Source of the DNA: Planctomycetota bacterium
GTDB taxonomy: Bacteria; Planctomycetota; UBA8108; UBA1146
Reading direction: 5' to 3'
Length of the DNA stretch: 64,000 nucleotides
Assembly: GCA_016776905.1 (NCBI GenBank)
Contig: JADHSM010000002.1
Location: 186,001 to 250,000 of the forward strand
The position numbers and the translations under genes were made by a program. Under the pieces are notes generated by a model. It made no database searches. It was not told the DNA's origin and saw only the letters and a list, made by a program, of their open reading frames with translations. Position 1 is the first letter of the stretch, and each line of letters opens with the position of its first letter. Positions 17,159 through 26,442 of this stretch are shown piece after piece.

Positions 17159-18271
17159 ATGAAAAGGTCAGGTCATTTGCAATCGTTGAGTCTAGTCATG
17201 GGCATAGTTGCAACCGGCCTGACCATTTTGTCTTCCGGTTGCCAAAGTAAATCCGAACCGGTCTATGAGACCCGAATTATTTCGGAAGTATCCCAACCAG
17301 TCTTCAAATCAGCAACTCTCGATGAACGATTTAGAGGGCCACAGTCCCGCCCAAATTCAGACTCCAGCTCCGGAGAACTGAAGGTGGACTATGATTTACC
17401 CGAGGGTTGGACTGTTGCTTCTCAGACCTCCATGCGGAGGGTCAACTTACTCATCAATGGAGACCCCAATGCAGAGTGCTACCTCACAGCATTCAAAGGA
17501 GGGGGTTCACTGAAAGACAATGTGGCTCGTTGGTGCCGCCAAATGGGTCAGGACATGATCAGCGACGAGAGCCTCATGGCTCTTCCGCGCGCACCACTTT
17601 TGGGTGCAGAATCGATTCGTTTTGAAATCGACGGATCATTCGATGGCGGAATGAGTTCAAATCCTATTGAAGACGCTCGCATGATCGCCTTCATGGTCCC
17701 TTCTGCGGGGAACACCATCTTCCTGAAAGCCACAGCCCCAAGACAACTGCTCATCAGCGAAGCAGATGCACTCAACGATTTCGCCAAGAGTTTACGATTC
17801 AGTCGTCCAGAGTCCCCCAATCAACAAGGGGCATCTGGCGAAACCGTCTCCTCTCTCGAATGGACGGCACCTGAAGGCTGGACCGCACTCGGTGCAAAAC
17901 CGATGCGCGAAGTTACTTTTGCAGCGGGAAAAGAAGCCCGTTGCTGGATCACAATCCTCGGTGGAGATGGTGGCGGAACACTCGCAAATGTCAATCGCTG
18001 GAGAAGTGAACTGATGCTTGACCCCCTCCTCCCCAACGAACTTGAGAATCTCCCCAAAATGAATCTTTTAGGGGGCGATGCTTTCGTCGTCGAAGGAACC
18101 GGGAGCTACTCCAGCATGGGATCGGAAGCGAAGGGGAATTGGTCCTTGATCGGACTTATTCGAAACCTCGAAGGCAAGGCAGTCTTTATCAAACTCATTG
18201 GCCCGGCCAGTGAAGTAGAAGCCGCAAGGCCAAGTCTCAAGATTTTCGCTGATTCCATAAAGGAGCGTTGA
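17159..18271 (+). CDS. Lipoprotein with two homologous domains
   Basis: A 370-aa protein with a signal sequence ending in a lipobox-like ILSSGC (residue -3 is Ser, somewhat atypical). Two internal repeats of about 150 residues each begin with a DLPEGWTV or TAPEGWTA phrase and contain a matching MRxVxF, AECYLTAF/ARCWITIL, GG..N..RWxx and LxGAES/LGGDAF pattern. It therefore consists of two copies of one domain. Its stop overlaps the ATG of the ResB gene (TGATG), so it is tied to cytochrome c assembly by position. Function is unknown. Confidence 0.7.
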   Translation: MKRSGHLQSLSLVMGIVATGLTILSSGCQSKSEPVYETRIISEVSQPVFKSATLDERFRGPQSRPNSDSSSGELKVDYDLPEGWTVASQTSMRRVNLLINGDPNAECYLTAFKGGGSLKDNVARWCRQMGQDMISDESLMALPRAPLLGAESIRFEIDGSFDGGMSSNPIEDARMIAFMVPSAGNTIFLKATAPRQLLISEADALNDFAKSLRFSRPESPNQQGASGETVSSLEWTAPEGWTALGAKPMREVTFAAGKEARCWITILGGDGGGTLANVNRWRSELMLDPLLPNELENLPKMNLLGGDAFVVEGTGSYSSMGSEAKGNWSLIGLIRNLEGKAVFIKLIGPASEVEAARPSLKIFADSIKER

Positions 18272-19494
18272 TGAAAAACACCCACTCTACTTTCTGGGAT
18301 TCTAAAGCGATAAAGACATTCGGATCTCTGGGTCTTGCTGCTTCCATGATGAGTTTCCTCTTGCTACTGACCCTGCTAGGAACACTCGAACAGATGAACA
18401 TGGGTATCTACCAGGTTCAGAAAAAATACTTTGAGTCCCTGTTTGTCACCGAATGCTTTGGATATCCCATCTTCCTTCCGGGAGGCATGCTTTGCATGGT
18501 TATCTTCACACTCAATCTTATGGTGGGTGGAATCCTTAGACTTCGTCTCAACAAAAACAATATAGGTGTCTTCATCATTCATGTCGGTATCGCCCTCATG
18601 ATGAGTGCAGGACTCGTCAAACTAATGGCAGGGCAAGAAGGATACCTCAGACTCCTCGAGGGTGATAAATCTTCCGAGTACGTCAGTCACCATGAGTGGG
18701 AGATTGCAGTCTTTGAAGACGTACCGGGCGAGATCAAAGAGTATACTCTGCACGAACGCCATTGGCGGCACTCCGACGCAAAGGATACGCCAGAAGCCCT
18801 CGTCATGTCCGGCAATGCCGACCTTCCCTTCGACCTCCACCTCGACTTCATGCACGATAACTGCATGCCCGAGGAAATCGAGCCGGGGAACTCCTCCATG
18901 GACTCCACCTACGTATTGGATGGCTGGACACTTTCAGCGAGACCCATGGATGCTGAAAATGAACGGAATCTGCCCGGATTAAGAATCTGGACCTCTCCGA
19001 TGGGCAGCAATGACGCTCAGGAGATTTCGGAAGTCAGTTTTCTCTACGGAGGGCAATACCTCCCCTGGACATTCCAGGCAGAGGGGAAGGACTATGCGGT
19101 TGCTTTACGTAAGGTCAGACATTCGATGCCCTTTAGCATTGAACTCGACAACTTTGAAAAAGTCGACTATCCGGGTATCTCCATGGCGAAAGAGTTTCGA
19201 AGCGATGTCACTCAAGCCTCCAATGGAACTTCTCGAAAGGTGCGGATTGAGATGAACGACCCTCTCAGAGATCAGGGTCTCATTCTTTTTCAATCGAGTT
19301 GGGGACCTCCGAATGCCAAGCCCGGTGATACCCTCTACAGCGTATTCGCAGTGGTCCACAATCCTTCTGATCATTGGCCACTTTACTCATGCATCATTAT
19401 TGGCATCGGCATGGCACTGACCTTCACCCAAAAGTTTGTGGCTTATGGACGTCGCCAGTCCAAAAGAAGAAAAGAGTCTCCTGATGAAGCATAA
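18271..19494 (+). CDS. ResB-like cytochrome c biogenesis protein
   Basis: A 407-aa membrane protein of the system II (Ccs) heme-lyase complex. Three N-terminal transmembrane segments, including SLGLAASMMSFLLLLTLLGT, and one near the C-terminus (YSCIIIGIGMALTFT) enclose a large periplasmic domain, as in ResB/Ccs1. It is at the shorter end for the family. The ATG at 18271 has AGGAG 5 bases upstream. It overlaps the CcsA gene by 11 bases, the classic pairing for attaching heme to c-type cytochromes on the outer face of the inner membrane. Confidence 0.8.
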   Translation: MKNTHSTFWDSKAIKTFGSLGLAASMMSFLLLLTLLGTLEQMNMGIYQVQKKYFESLFVTECFGYPIFLPGGMLCMVIFTLNLMVGGILRLRLNKNNIGVFIIHVGIALMMSAGLVKLMAGQEGYLRLLEGDKSSEYVSHHEWEIAVFEDVPGEIKEYTLHERHWRHSDAKDTPEALVMSGNADLPFDLHLDFMHDNCMPEEIEPGNSSMDSTYVLDGWTLSARPMDAENERNLPGLRIWTSPMGSNDAQEISEVSFLYGGQYLPWTFQAEGKDYAVALRKVRHSMPFSIELDNFEKVDYPGISMAKEFRSDVTQASNGTSRKVRIEMNDPLRDQGLILFQSSWGPPNAKPGDTLYSVFAVVHNPSDHWPLYSCIIIGIGMALTFTQKFVAYGRRQSKRRKESPDEA

Positions 19495-21559
19495 AAATCT
19501 CAGTTTCATACTTCAGACGTTGTTTCTCTGCGTAGGGCTTCTTTTGCCACAATTGTGTCAAGGCCAAGATTCTTCTGCTCCACAAGTCAATGAAACTTCG
19601 AAATCAGCCCCCCCTGCCGAGAAGCAAGCGGCTACGACTCAACGGACACCTTGGTCTGAGGAGATTGTATCCGAAGTTTCCCATTGGCCGCTTCAGCACG
19701 GAGGAAGGGTCAAGCCTTTCCAGACCTATGCCGGCTTCTTGATGTTGAAAATCAACAGTAAAAGAAGCCTCAAGTTAGAAGATGAAAAAATAGGCCCTGT
19801 AGAATGGGCTCTCGATTTCATGTTCTATCCGGAAATCGCGAGATCTTATCGGTGTATTCACGTACCCAACGACGAGGTACTGATAGGAGTAGGATTCGAC
19901 ACCACCGATTTCCGAAGAAGCGATCGTTATAGTTTTGACCAACTACAACCTGTTCTCTCCGCTCTATATTCCAGCGCTCGGGATATTCAGATGGCGAAGC
20001 CCGAATCCAAAGAATGGACTCTCGTCGAACGCCAAACGGTTCAGCTGACGAATAAGATTAGGGAACTCGAGATACTCCTCCATTCCATGGATAGTTCTCG
20101 GCATCAGCTTCCCCTTCACGGTATTAAAGAGTTCGACGAAGTTTTTGGGGAATCATCTCCACCGGGTTACTCAACCTTCATTGAACAAATCGATAAGGTC
20201 GAAACACTTGCGAGCCCCGACTATTTGAACTCACTCTCTCAAGATCGAAGATCTGAGTTCATCAATGCCTTCACTGAACTGAGAAGTGATCTTCTTAGGA
20301 ATTTGGAGATCTCGGAACTGGGTATCTCTTGGTTCCCACCCGAAGAGGTTTCAACAGATGAAGAAAGTCCTCCGGTGACATGGGAAACATCTTCCTCTGT
20401 CGTTCAGGCAGCACTTTTGTTCAAAGAGTACAAACAACGGGGAGCGGCTCTCAAATCTTTAGAGAGTCTCGTTGGACATCTGGATGACCGTGACCAATTC
20501 CTCATTCAGTCGACTCTTTTCGGATCCCAACTCGAGGGGCTTGCCGAAATTCATGGGAGTGGATCTCAGTTATCGCGTGAAGTGTCATTCTACAACGTTG
20601 ACTATTTCACGAAGGCCCTCGTATTTTTCATGCTGGCCTTTATTGCGATTTCCCTCGGTTGGTTGATTCCAAAAAGTAAGTTCCCTACCAAGATCACTTG
20701 GGTTTTGAATGGAACTGCATTGGGACTCTTGGTCACGGGTGTCACCATTCGTTGTATCATTCAAGGCAGACCACCCGTCACAACCTTGTATGAGACGATT
20801 CTATTCATCACTGGTTGCTGTGTCATCACAGCACTCGTACTTGAATACTTCGACAGAAAAAGGATCGCCCTGACGATTGCAGCATTCCTCGGAGCTCTGG
20901 GTTGCTTCCTGAGCAATCGCTATGAGTTAAAAGAAGCGGTCACAGCTGGAGATACGATGCCCAGCCTTGTTGCTGTTCTGGATACTAACTTTTGGCTCTC
21001 CACTCACGTCACGACCGTCACTCTCGGATATGCCGCAGGATTGCTCGCTGCCGCCATCGCCCATGTATGGATCATAGGCAAGCTCATCGGATTCAAGCCA
21101 AACGACAAAGGGTTCTACAAGAGCCTGACTCGCATGGTCTATGGAACCATATGCTTTGGTCTCTTCTTTAGCATTGTCGGAACAATTCTTGGTGGAATCT
21201 GGGCAAACTACTCTTGGGGAAGATTTTGGGGTTGGGACCCTAAAGAAAACGGCGCTCTCATGATATGCCTCGCTGAATTGATCATCTTGCACCTTCGCAT
21301 GGGTGGATACATCAAAGACCACGGGGTTCATGTTCTCTCTCTTCTCAACGGAATGATCATTGCCTTCTCTTGGTGGGGTGTGAACTTGCTAGGTGTCGGC
21401 TTACACTCCTATGGCTTTACAGATGGCGTCTTTTTGTTGCTTCTGTCCTTCTGGGGACTGGAATCCTTGCTGATGATTGTTTCTATCGGCTTTGGTAACA
21501 GATCGGGCACAAAGAACCAGAGTACCGGGGGAACGGGAGCCAACCCCACGGGGTCATGA
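19484..21559 (+). CDS. CcsA/ResC-type cytochrome c assembly protein
   Basis: A 691-aa polytopic protein with a signal-like N-terminus, a 340-residue soluble domain, and a C-terminal membrane part with the heme-handling WGWDPKENGAL motif, flanked by the conserved His-bearing segments (WLSTHVTTVTLGY and LLGVGLHSYGF). It is the second half of the ResB-CcsA heme lyase. The soluble N-terminal region (about residues 40-370) is unusually long and begins with the RTPWSEEIVSEVSHWPLQHGGRVKPF type of segment seen in planctomycetal and bacteroidetal versions. The start at 19484 overlaps resB. Confidence 0.88.
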   Translation: MKHKNLSFILQTLFLCVGLLLPQLCQGQDSSAPQVNETSKSAPPAEKQAATTQRTPWSEEIVSEVSHWPLQHGGRVKPFQTYAGFLMLKINSKRSLKLEDEKIGPVEWALDFMFYPEIARSYRCIHVPNDEVLIGVGFDTTDFRRSDRYSFDQLQPVLSALYSSARDIQMAKPESKEWTLVERQTVQLTNKIRELEILLHSMDSSRHQLPLHGIKEFDEVFGESSPPGYSTFIEQIDKVETLASPDYLNSLSQDRRSEFINAFTELRSDLLRNLEISELGISWFPPEEVSTDEESPPVTWETSSSVVQAALLFKEYKQRGAALKSLESLVGHLDDRDQFLIQSTLFGSQLEGLAEIHGSGSQLSREVSFYNVDYFTKALVFFMLAFIAISLGWLIPKSKFPTKITWVLNGTALGLLVTGVTIRCIIQGRPPVTTLYETILFITGCCVITALVLEYFDRKRIALTIAAFLGALGCFLSNRYELKEAVTAGDTMPSLVAVLDTNFWLSTHVTTVTLGYAAGLLAAAIAHVWIIGKLIGFKPNDKGFYKSLTRMVYGTICFGLFFSIVGTILGGIWANYSWGRFWGWDPKENGALMICLAELIILHLRMGGYIKDHGVHVLSLLNGMIIAFSWWGVNLLGVGLHSYGFTDGVFLLLLSFWGLESLLMIVSIGFGNRSGTKNQSTGGTGANPTGS

Positions 21560-22239
21560 CCTCGCTTCCGTGCTTTCCGGAATTGCTAATTTTCGACCTC
21601 GATGGAACTCTGATCGATTCGATCGGTGATATCTCAGAGGCGGTCAACGAGTTTCGGCGATCTCGTTCCGCCACAGAACATGATCTCGACACTGTTCGCA
21701 GTGCTGTAGGACATGGTGCTCGAGAATTATGCCGCCAAGTTCTTTCCGATATAGCCTTACCAGGCGAAACGGAAGAAGATCTCTATCAAGCCTTTAGAAA
21801 AACCTACATTCAACAAGCCTCGGCCCCTTCACATACCTTGCAATGGTTGCCAGGGGCTCCCCAACTTCTGGCTTTCCTTCAGAAGAATACGATTCAGGCT
21901 TCGATCCTCACCAACAAGCCTCGAGAGGTGACAGCCGTATTACGTCCTCGTCTCGAATCTGCATTCCCATGGTGTCATATCATTTGCCCCGAAGACGCGG
22001 GAGTCGCCAAGCCAGATCCGAGTGGCCTGCTCAACATTCTCAAGATGGAGCAAACACGGGTCGAGTCCGCAGTGTTTGTTGGAGATTCTGCCGTCGATTT
22101 TGCTACAGGTCGTGCCGCAGGAATCTACACTGTGGGTTTGAAAGGTGGATATGGAAAAATCACTCCACCTGAACCGGATCAGTGGATCGAAGATTTGTCC
22201 CAGCTCACAGTAATGCTGACGGAATCAGAACGACGCTAA
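21556..22239 (+). CDS. HAD-family phosphatase, phosphoglycolate phosphatase-like
   Basis: A 227-aa haloacid dehalogenase-type phosphatase: DLDGT catalytic Asp pair near residues 14-18, SILTNK with motif II Thr, KPDPSG with motif III Lys, and GDSAVDF motif IV. The cap insertion and length resemble Gph (2-phosphoglycolate phosphatase). The substrate is inferred only. It overlaps the ccsA stop by 4 bases. Confidence 0.8.
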   Translation: MTSLPCFPELLIFDLDGTLIDSIGDISEAVNEFRRSRSATEHDLDTVRSAVGHGARELCRQVLSDIALPGETEEDLYQAFRKTYIQQASAPSHTLQWLPGAPQLLAFLQKNTIQASILTNKPREVTAVLRPRLESAFPWCHIICPEDAGVAKPDPSGLLNILKMEQTRVESAVFVGDSAVDFATGRAAGIYTVGLKGGYGKITPPEPDQWIEDLSQLTVMLTESERR

Positions 22240-22278
22240 ATCGTAACGTTATTGATTTGAAAAAAGTAAGGAACCGCC

Positions 22279-23187
22279 ATGAGTACGAGTACCTCAGGAA
22301 CACGACAGATTCGTAGCTCTTTTAAAAACATCGACGAAAAATTATGCCTGGGTAGTCATCTCTCAGTATCGGGTGGTCCCTGGAAAGCGGTAGAAGAAGC
22401 CATCGAACTCGACATTCGTGCATTACAAATCTTCACTAAAAATGCCAGTCGCTGGATACAGAAACCGATCGACCCCTCTTCCGTTGATCGATTCCACGAT
22501 GCGATTTCAAACTGGGGCCCTCACCCATTATTGAGTCACGATTCCTATCTCATCAATCTGGCTTCTCCCAAGGATGAGCTCTTTGAAAAATCGATTGCGG
22601 CATTCAGTGACGAACTAGAACGGGCTGAACTCCTAGGTATTGATTTCTTGGTCATGCACCCGGGCGCGCATGTCGGCAGTGGAGTCGATTCCGGAATTGA
22701 TCGTATCGCAAAGGGAATGCTTCGTAGTTTTGAGCAAGTTCCACACACGAAGACACGAGTGTTACTGGAGAATACAGCCGGAGGCGGTTCCACCATGGGC
22801 CGTTCCTTTGACGAACTTCGTGATCTCCTCGATGCGATCGATACTCCTGAAAGAACCGGTACTTGTCTCGATACTTGCCACATGTTTGCAGCTGGATATG
22901 AATTGCGAACAGAAGAGGGATACGATGAAACGATGCGGCAACTCGATGACACCCTGGGCGCAAACCGCGTCTTCGCTCTCCATTTGAATGACAGCAAAGG
23001 TGATCTAGGGAGCCATCTCGACCGACATATGCATATCGGAGAAGGACTCATTGGAAACTCCGGATTTGAATCAGTGATGCAAGATCCTCGCTTTTCCGGT
23101 ATTCCTAAAATTCTTGAAACGCCTAAGGTGGAAGATATGGATCGCAAAAATCTCGACCTCCTGAAAAAGTTGAGCGAACAGAAATGA
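22279..23187 (+). CDS. nfo: Endonuclease IV (AP endonuclease)
   Basis: A TIM-barrel, three-zinc endonuclease that cuts at abasic sites during base excision repair. It has GSHLSVSGG, QIFTKN, SHDSYLINLASP, MHPGAH, LLENTAGGG, CLDTCHMFAAGY, HLNDSKGDLGSHLDRHMHIGEG, all of which carry metal ligands. The 302-aa length is normal. The UGA-containing small gene begins 8 bases after its stop. Confidence 0.93.
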   Translation: MSTSTSGTRQIRSSFKNIDEKLCLGSHLSVSGGPWKAVEEAIELDIRALQIFTKNASRWIQKPIDPSSVDRFHDAISNWGPHPLLSHDSYLINLASPKDELFEKSIAAFSDELERAELLGIDFLVMHPGAHVGSGVDSGIDRIAKGMLRSFEQVPHTKTRVLLENTAGGGSTMGRSFDELRDLLDAIDTPERTGTCLDTCHMFAAGYELRTEEGYDETMRQLDDTLGANRVFALHLNDSKGDLGSHLDRHMHIGEGLIGNSGFESVMQDPRFSGIPKILETPKVEDMDRKNLDLLKKLSEQK

Positions 23188-23194
23188 GACGGGT

Positions 23195-23518
23195 ATGAAT
23201 GATCACGAAGTTCCGGATTGGGTCCCGGTCGCCAAGGGAGGCCCCTCAGAGATCCGCATTCTCGCTCAAACGCTTGAGAACGCGAACATCCCCCCCAAGG
23301 TCACAGCGGTTCCGGGTGGCTGAGGCACCCAATTGATCCTCGCGGTCGCGAGGACTGATGTTCAGGAAACACAACAACTCTTGGCCTCACTCGCCGCCGA
23401 GGAATCCGCAGCCGAATCTTCTGGGCAGGAACCATCGGATGATGCCTGCCCTGCTTGCTGTTCCAGTATTGCACCCGGAACCGAAGAATGTCCGGATTGT
23501 GGGATTCGACTCCAATAA
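23195..23518 (+). CDS. Predicted selenoprotein: small DUF2007-like protein with CxxC tail, UGA at codon 43
   Basis: If the UGA at 23321-23323 is read as selenocysteine, one uninterrupted 107-residue frame results. Residues 1-42 (starting MNDHEVPDWVPVAKG and ending VTAVPGG) resemble a DUF2007-like fold; then come Sec43, GTQLILAVARTDVQETQQLL (a closing strand and helix expected of that fold), an acidic linker, and a rubredoxin-like zinc ribbon CPACC...CPDC at the end. The strand-helix after the UGA would be lost without read-through, and the downstream part has no ATG of its own. A hairpin fitting the bacterial SECIS rule follows the UGA. Alternatives are a nonsense mutation or a sequencing error. 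It lies 8 bases after nfo, so coupled translation is likely. The protein's role is unknown; a redox or metal-linked one is suggested by Sec plus the Cys pairs. Confidence 0.75.
23337..23354 (+). promoter_or_regulatory. Predicted bacterial SECIS element of the small selenoprotein
   Basis: Perfect 7-bp stem TCCTCGC (23337-23343) with GCGAGGA (23348-23354) around a GGTC loop. The loop starts 20 nt after the UGA, within the roughly 16-37 nt range known for bacterial SECIS elements, and has G at the first two loop positions. GGUC also occurs in the SelB-bound loop of E. coli fdhF. Confidence 0.75.
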
Positions 23519-23547
23519 GTGAAATGGAGTGAGACCGCCTCGCTCGA

Positions 23548-23814
23548 TCAGGGACACCCTGCATCGGGGTATGGAGCCGCTGGCGACGCTCCCGAATCAA
23601 AGAGAAATGTCAGCAAAAAGATTGCGTCAGAGATATCGAGACCGGCGTCGTTATTCGCATCTCCGGATGCCTCAAGAGAAGGCGAAACCCCACCCGCAAA
23701 GAGATCATCCAGTAAGAAAAAGAACCTAAGAAACACAGAAGGGTGAGTGTCAGTCTCTTCATGAAAACTCTTCTTTAAGCGGGCCGTCAATTTACCTCTT
23801 AAATCACCTGTCAT
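23548..23814 (-). CDS. Short dockerin-like ORF, possibly a fragment
   Basis: An 88-aa frame starting at ATG 23814, with AAGGAG 6 bases upstream, just inside the end of the HEAT-like gene. The last 40 residues are a recognisable dockerin-like unit (GDANNDAGLDISDAIFLLTF, then PYPDAGCP). The first 45 residues are basic with a hydrophobic FLRFFFLLDDLF and match nothing I know. Normal dockerin tails sit on large secreted proteins; here only one unit remains with no clear signal peptide. It is probably the leftover end of a deleted gene, but the good ribosome site means expression is possible. Confidence 0.5.
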   Translation of the reverse strand: MTGDLRGKLTARLKKSFHEETDTHPSVFLRFFFLLDDLFAGGVSPSLEASGDANNDAGLDISDAIFLLTFLFDSGASPAAPYPDAGCP

Positions 23815-23825
23815 CAGCAACTCCT

Positions 23826-25202
23826 TCAATCACGACTCTCAAAGATTTGTTGCACGATCTGAGCTGCAGAAAGTGAGACATCACTCTGCCGGATCAAAGA
23901 CAGTAAATCCGCTTCACTCCCATTCGACCAACTGAGTGCTCTGACCCGAAGAGCAAGCCCCCGCACCATCTGAGAAGGATCGGTCCTCGCTACTTTTTCT
24001 AAAACTTCTGCCCATTCACTCGAAAGTTTTTGAGTCGTATCCAAGGCTCCCAGCGAACCGTAAACAACGATAGCTCGATACCCTTCGGAGATGGGCTCAG
24101 AGCCCTTTTGGTAGATCAGTTCCTCCAAATCGAGTTGTGAACATCTCTGAAAAGCCTCCAACAGTTCTTCTCCACGAAACTCGAGGGACTCCATCAATGG
24201 CCCCGATTGATTCAATATCCAAGGCAGGGAATCGGGTGTTGCGTTCGAAAGTAACGACTTTAAAAGAGGCAACGCTTCTTCCTTGAGTGAGCCTGACAAC
24301 TTCTGGACAATCGCTGCCCGGACAGGCTTCTCCCCCCACGAACATAAATGTCCCAAGACTGCCATGGCGATACTTTGCAAATCGCTGGAAGAAGAATGAA
24401 GCCAATCCTGAGTCACCTCTTCTAGCCAAGCGGGATATTCGTCTTGTGGAAACTGGAGGAGTGCATGAATCACGATCTTTTGTAATCGAGCATGCACACC
24501 TTCCCCCAAATCTTTCCCCAAATCTTTCCCTTGAAACTCTTCTTCAAGAATTTGTAAGAACTCCATTCCTAATGAAGGATCTAAGACATCTTCCTGCCAC
24601 AACCAGCGTTCGATTTCCCGAACCTCTTCGACCCCTTCTATCCAACTTCTAGAAACCCAGGCAATCGCCCCTCTTCGATCGAACCATAGATTCTCAGGAA
24701 CAGACTTCATACTCAGAGCAGTCCCTAAGGCCAGCAGAAGAACTCGTCTCTCTTCTGCAGTCCAATTCCCCCGGTGCAAGAGCCACACCAATTCGTCCCC
24801 CATATGTGGCTGACACAGCAATAAGGATTCGAGCGCAGGGGCTGGGTCCGTGCCCGCTCTTCCCGCTTGCAGTAACTCCGACATGGGAGTTCTCCAGGGT
24901 TCTTCCTGATTCCCCTCCATTGCCTGAGGAGCCTCCACAGGGTCTTCCGCCGATCGTTCCACCGAAGAGTGGACCTCTCTAGGGAACCCTGACTTTTGCC
25001 GTATCTGTTCGCGAATCCGTGACGATTCTTCACTGCTTGAAGATTCTCCCAATGTGATGAGCTCTCTGGGTGTCTTGATCGTCGCTTGAGAATCAAAGGT
25101 TTGTGAAATCCACAGTCCTCTGAAAACAACAAAGAAGACGGTCAGTAAGACCAAAATGCAGATCAGTAACTGAAACTGTTTCTTATGAACGATTTCTTTC
25201 AT
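23826..25202 (-). CDS. Membrane-anchored protein with HEAT-like helical repeats
   Basis: A 458-aa protein with one N-terminal transmembrane segment (about residues 8-28, FQLLICILVLLTVFFVVF), then an acidic linker and a series of helical units with Leu-rich pairs resembling HEAT repeats. A 12-base duplication encodes GKDLGKDL. The ATG overlaps the stop of the Cys-rich gene (TGATG), implying one operon. Function is unknown. The reading could instead be other alpha-solenoid types. Confidence 0.6.
   Translation of the reverse strand: MKEIVHKKQFQLLICILVLLTVFFVVFRGLWISQTFDSQATIKTPRELITLGESSSSEESSRIREQIRQKSGFPREVHSSVERSAEDPVEAPQAMEGNQEEPWRTPMSELLQAGRAGTDPAPALESLLLCQPHMGDELVWLLHRGNWTAEERRVLLLALGTALSMKSVPENLWFDRRGAIAWVSRSWIEGVEEVREIERWLWQEDVLDPSLGMEFLQILEEEFQGKDLGKDLGEGVHARLQKIVIHALLQFPQDEYPAWLEEVTQDWLHSSSSDLQSIAMAVLGHLCSWGEKPVRAAIVQKLSGSLKEEALPLLKSLLSNATPDSLPWILNQSGPLMESLEFRGEELLEAFQRCSQLDLEELIYQKGSEPISEGYRAIVVYGSLGALDTTQKLSSEWAEVLEKVARTDPSQMVRGLALRVRALSWSNGSEADLLSLIRQSDVSLSAAQIVQQIFESRD
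24505..24528 (-). repeat. 12-bp in-frame duplication
   Basis: Two exact adjacent copies of CCCAAATCTTTC on the plus strand, giving GKDLGKDL on the coding strand. Confidence 0.85.
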
Positions 25203-25822
25203 CAAGGAGAGCTCCCTTCACAAGGAAGCGGAGAGCTCTCACCCTGACACGGAATCGAAACCCAATGATCCACGGATTCCCATGGCCGAGGGGCCCCCTC
25301 TGGCAAACAATCTCGTCTCCAGCAGATGATGAAAAAGTCTGTGCACTCACATCTCAAATCCTGCTGAACAACAGAGCGCTGCTGCTGTTCTAAAAGACAG
25401 CATCCGGGTCTTCCCACCGGAACGGCAACTTCCGGCCAAAACATGATCCAAAGAGGACACCGCTCTTCCTTGAATTTGACGGTCGCGCCGATCTTTTCGA
25501 GAAAGATATCGAGGGGCATATCCACGCAAGGGTTTGAGGTCGGGGAAGGAATTTGAATAAAATTCCGTCGAACTGTTCCAATATTCGGGCACGCCTCGTC
25601 GCAGCCATACCCGGCGGGAGGGTCAGTACTAAAAGGGGGCACTTGAGCACTCAGTGCAGGTGCGATGAACAACAGTACTCCGAGACTGACAGAAGCCAAT
25701 AAGGCTTGGCACCGAAGACTCTTTCGACTGTACCGTCGTTGTTTCCCTCTCCTCTGCAGCTCAATTGTGCCGTGGACTCTGCATGGGATCATGTTCCATA
25801 ACAACTCTGACGTGGATTCCAT
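25202..25822 (-). CDS. Cysteine-rich secreted protein of unknown function
   Basis: A 206-aa protein starting at ATG 25822 after AGAGGTGA. The N-terminal 55 residues are basic, then a hydrophobic stretch LLASVSLGVLLFIAPALSAQ gives a signal peptide with a long n-region. The mature part holds roughly a dozen cysteines (for example GYGCDEACPN, GCCLLEQ, LRCECTDFF, CWRRDCLP), which suggests a disulfide-bonded exported protein. The Sec-DsbD 3 kb away may be relevant to such proteins, but this is only inference. No family recognised. Confidence 0.6.
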   Translation of the reverse strand: MESTSELLWNMIPCRVHGTIELQRRGKQRRYSRKSLRCQALLASVSLGVLLFIAPALSAQVPPFSTDPPAGYGCDEACPNIGTVRRNFIQIPSPTSNPCVDMPLDIFLEKIGATVKFKEERCPLWIMFWPEVAVPVGRPGCCLLEQQQRSVVQQDLRCECTDFFIICWRRDCLPEGAPRPWESVDHWVSIPCQGESSPLPCEGSSP

Positions 25823-25950
25823 ATTCACCTCTTTCTGACCTGACGGGCGATATGAAATCTGCAGGATGATCCGACACACATCACGGGATCAGATCGAGAA
25901 CTCGCCCGGATGCGGACCAACGGATTCAAAGTGAAGAGCACGTATCAAAG

Positions 25951-26442
25951 ATGAGAGATGTGAAACAAGGAGGGAGGTTTCCCTATGCCTTTTTCTGTCA
26001 TTCCGCGCCAGTCGTTGCTTTCCGAGATGAAAAAGCAGCGGAAACCTCGCGAGAGAAGATCTCCTCAGGGACTATTGAGCAGTACCACTCTCGATCGAGG
26101 TCTCAACGCCGGGACACTCTTAACTGTCTTCTAGAGAACAAAGACGAGCCGACCTTTCGCTGGAATCCTCGCTGGGTCGAATGGCTGATGAATTGGCCTA
26201 TTGGCTGGACCGATCTCGCACCACTTCCGCCGGAAAGGTTCAAGGATTGGGAACAGAAGAGCCTTGATCAATCTTGGTGGGATGTTGATCCAGCGGATGA
26301 AGGAATACCCCGGATCGCTGAAGACTTCAAACTCCGCAAACCTCAACTCATCGCCATCGGCAATGGCCAAGTCCCCACTCAAATTGTACTGGCAGAGCAC
26401 TGGATCACTCAGTGGCACCTGCATCGTAGAGGAGTTGTATGA
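25951..26442 (+). pseudogene. Phage-type protein remnant (DNA-methyltransferase-associated)
   Basis: A 163-aa frame. The phrases NPRWVEWLMNWPIGWTDL, a central DWxxDPADEGIPR segment, and KPQLIAIGNGQVPTQIVLAE match the C-terminal end of phage-encoded DNA cytosine methyltransferases and their associated proteins. Only this end is present, and the first 60 residues do not look like the family. It is therefore likely a fragment of a prophage gene. The 3' end overlaps the ankyrin gene on the other strand by 38 bases. Confidence 0.55.

Noticed and set aside
22545-23147. 200-aa frame on the minus strand opposite nfo
   Set aside because: Shadow of endonuclease IV; Ser/Arg-rich with no motif, while the plus strand has all metal-ligand motifs.
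23321-23323. UGA read as Trp or Gly by a changed genetic code
   Set aside because: Many genes in the window (fdhD, trxA, nfo, panC, folK) end in UGA at the expected length, so UGA is a regular stop.
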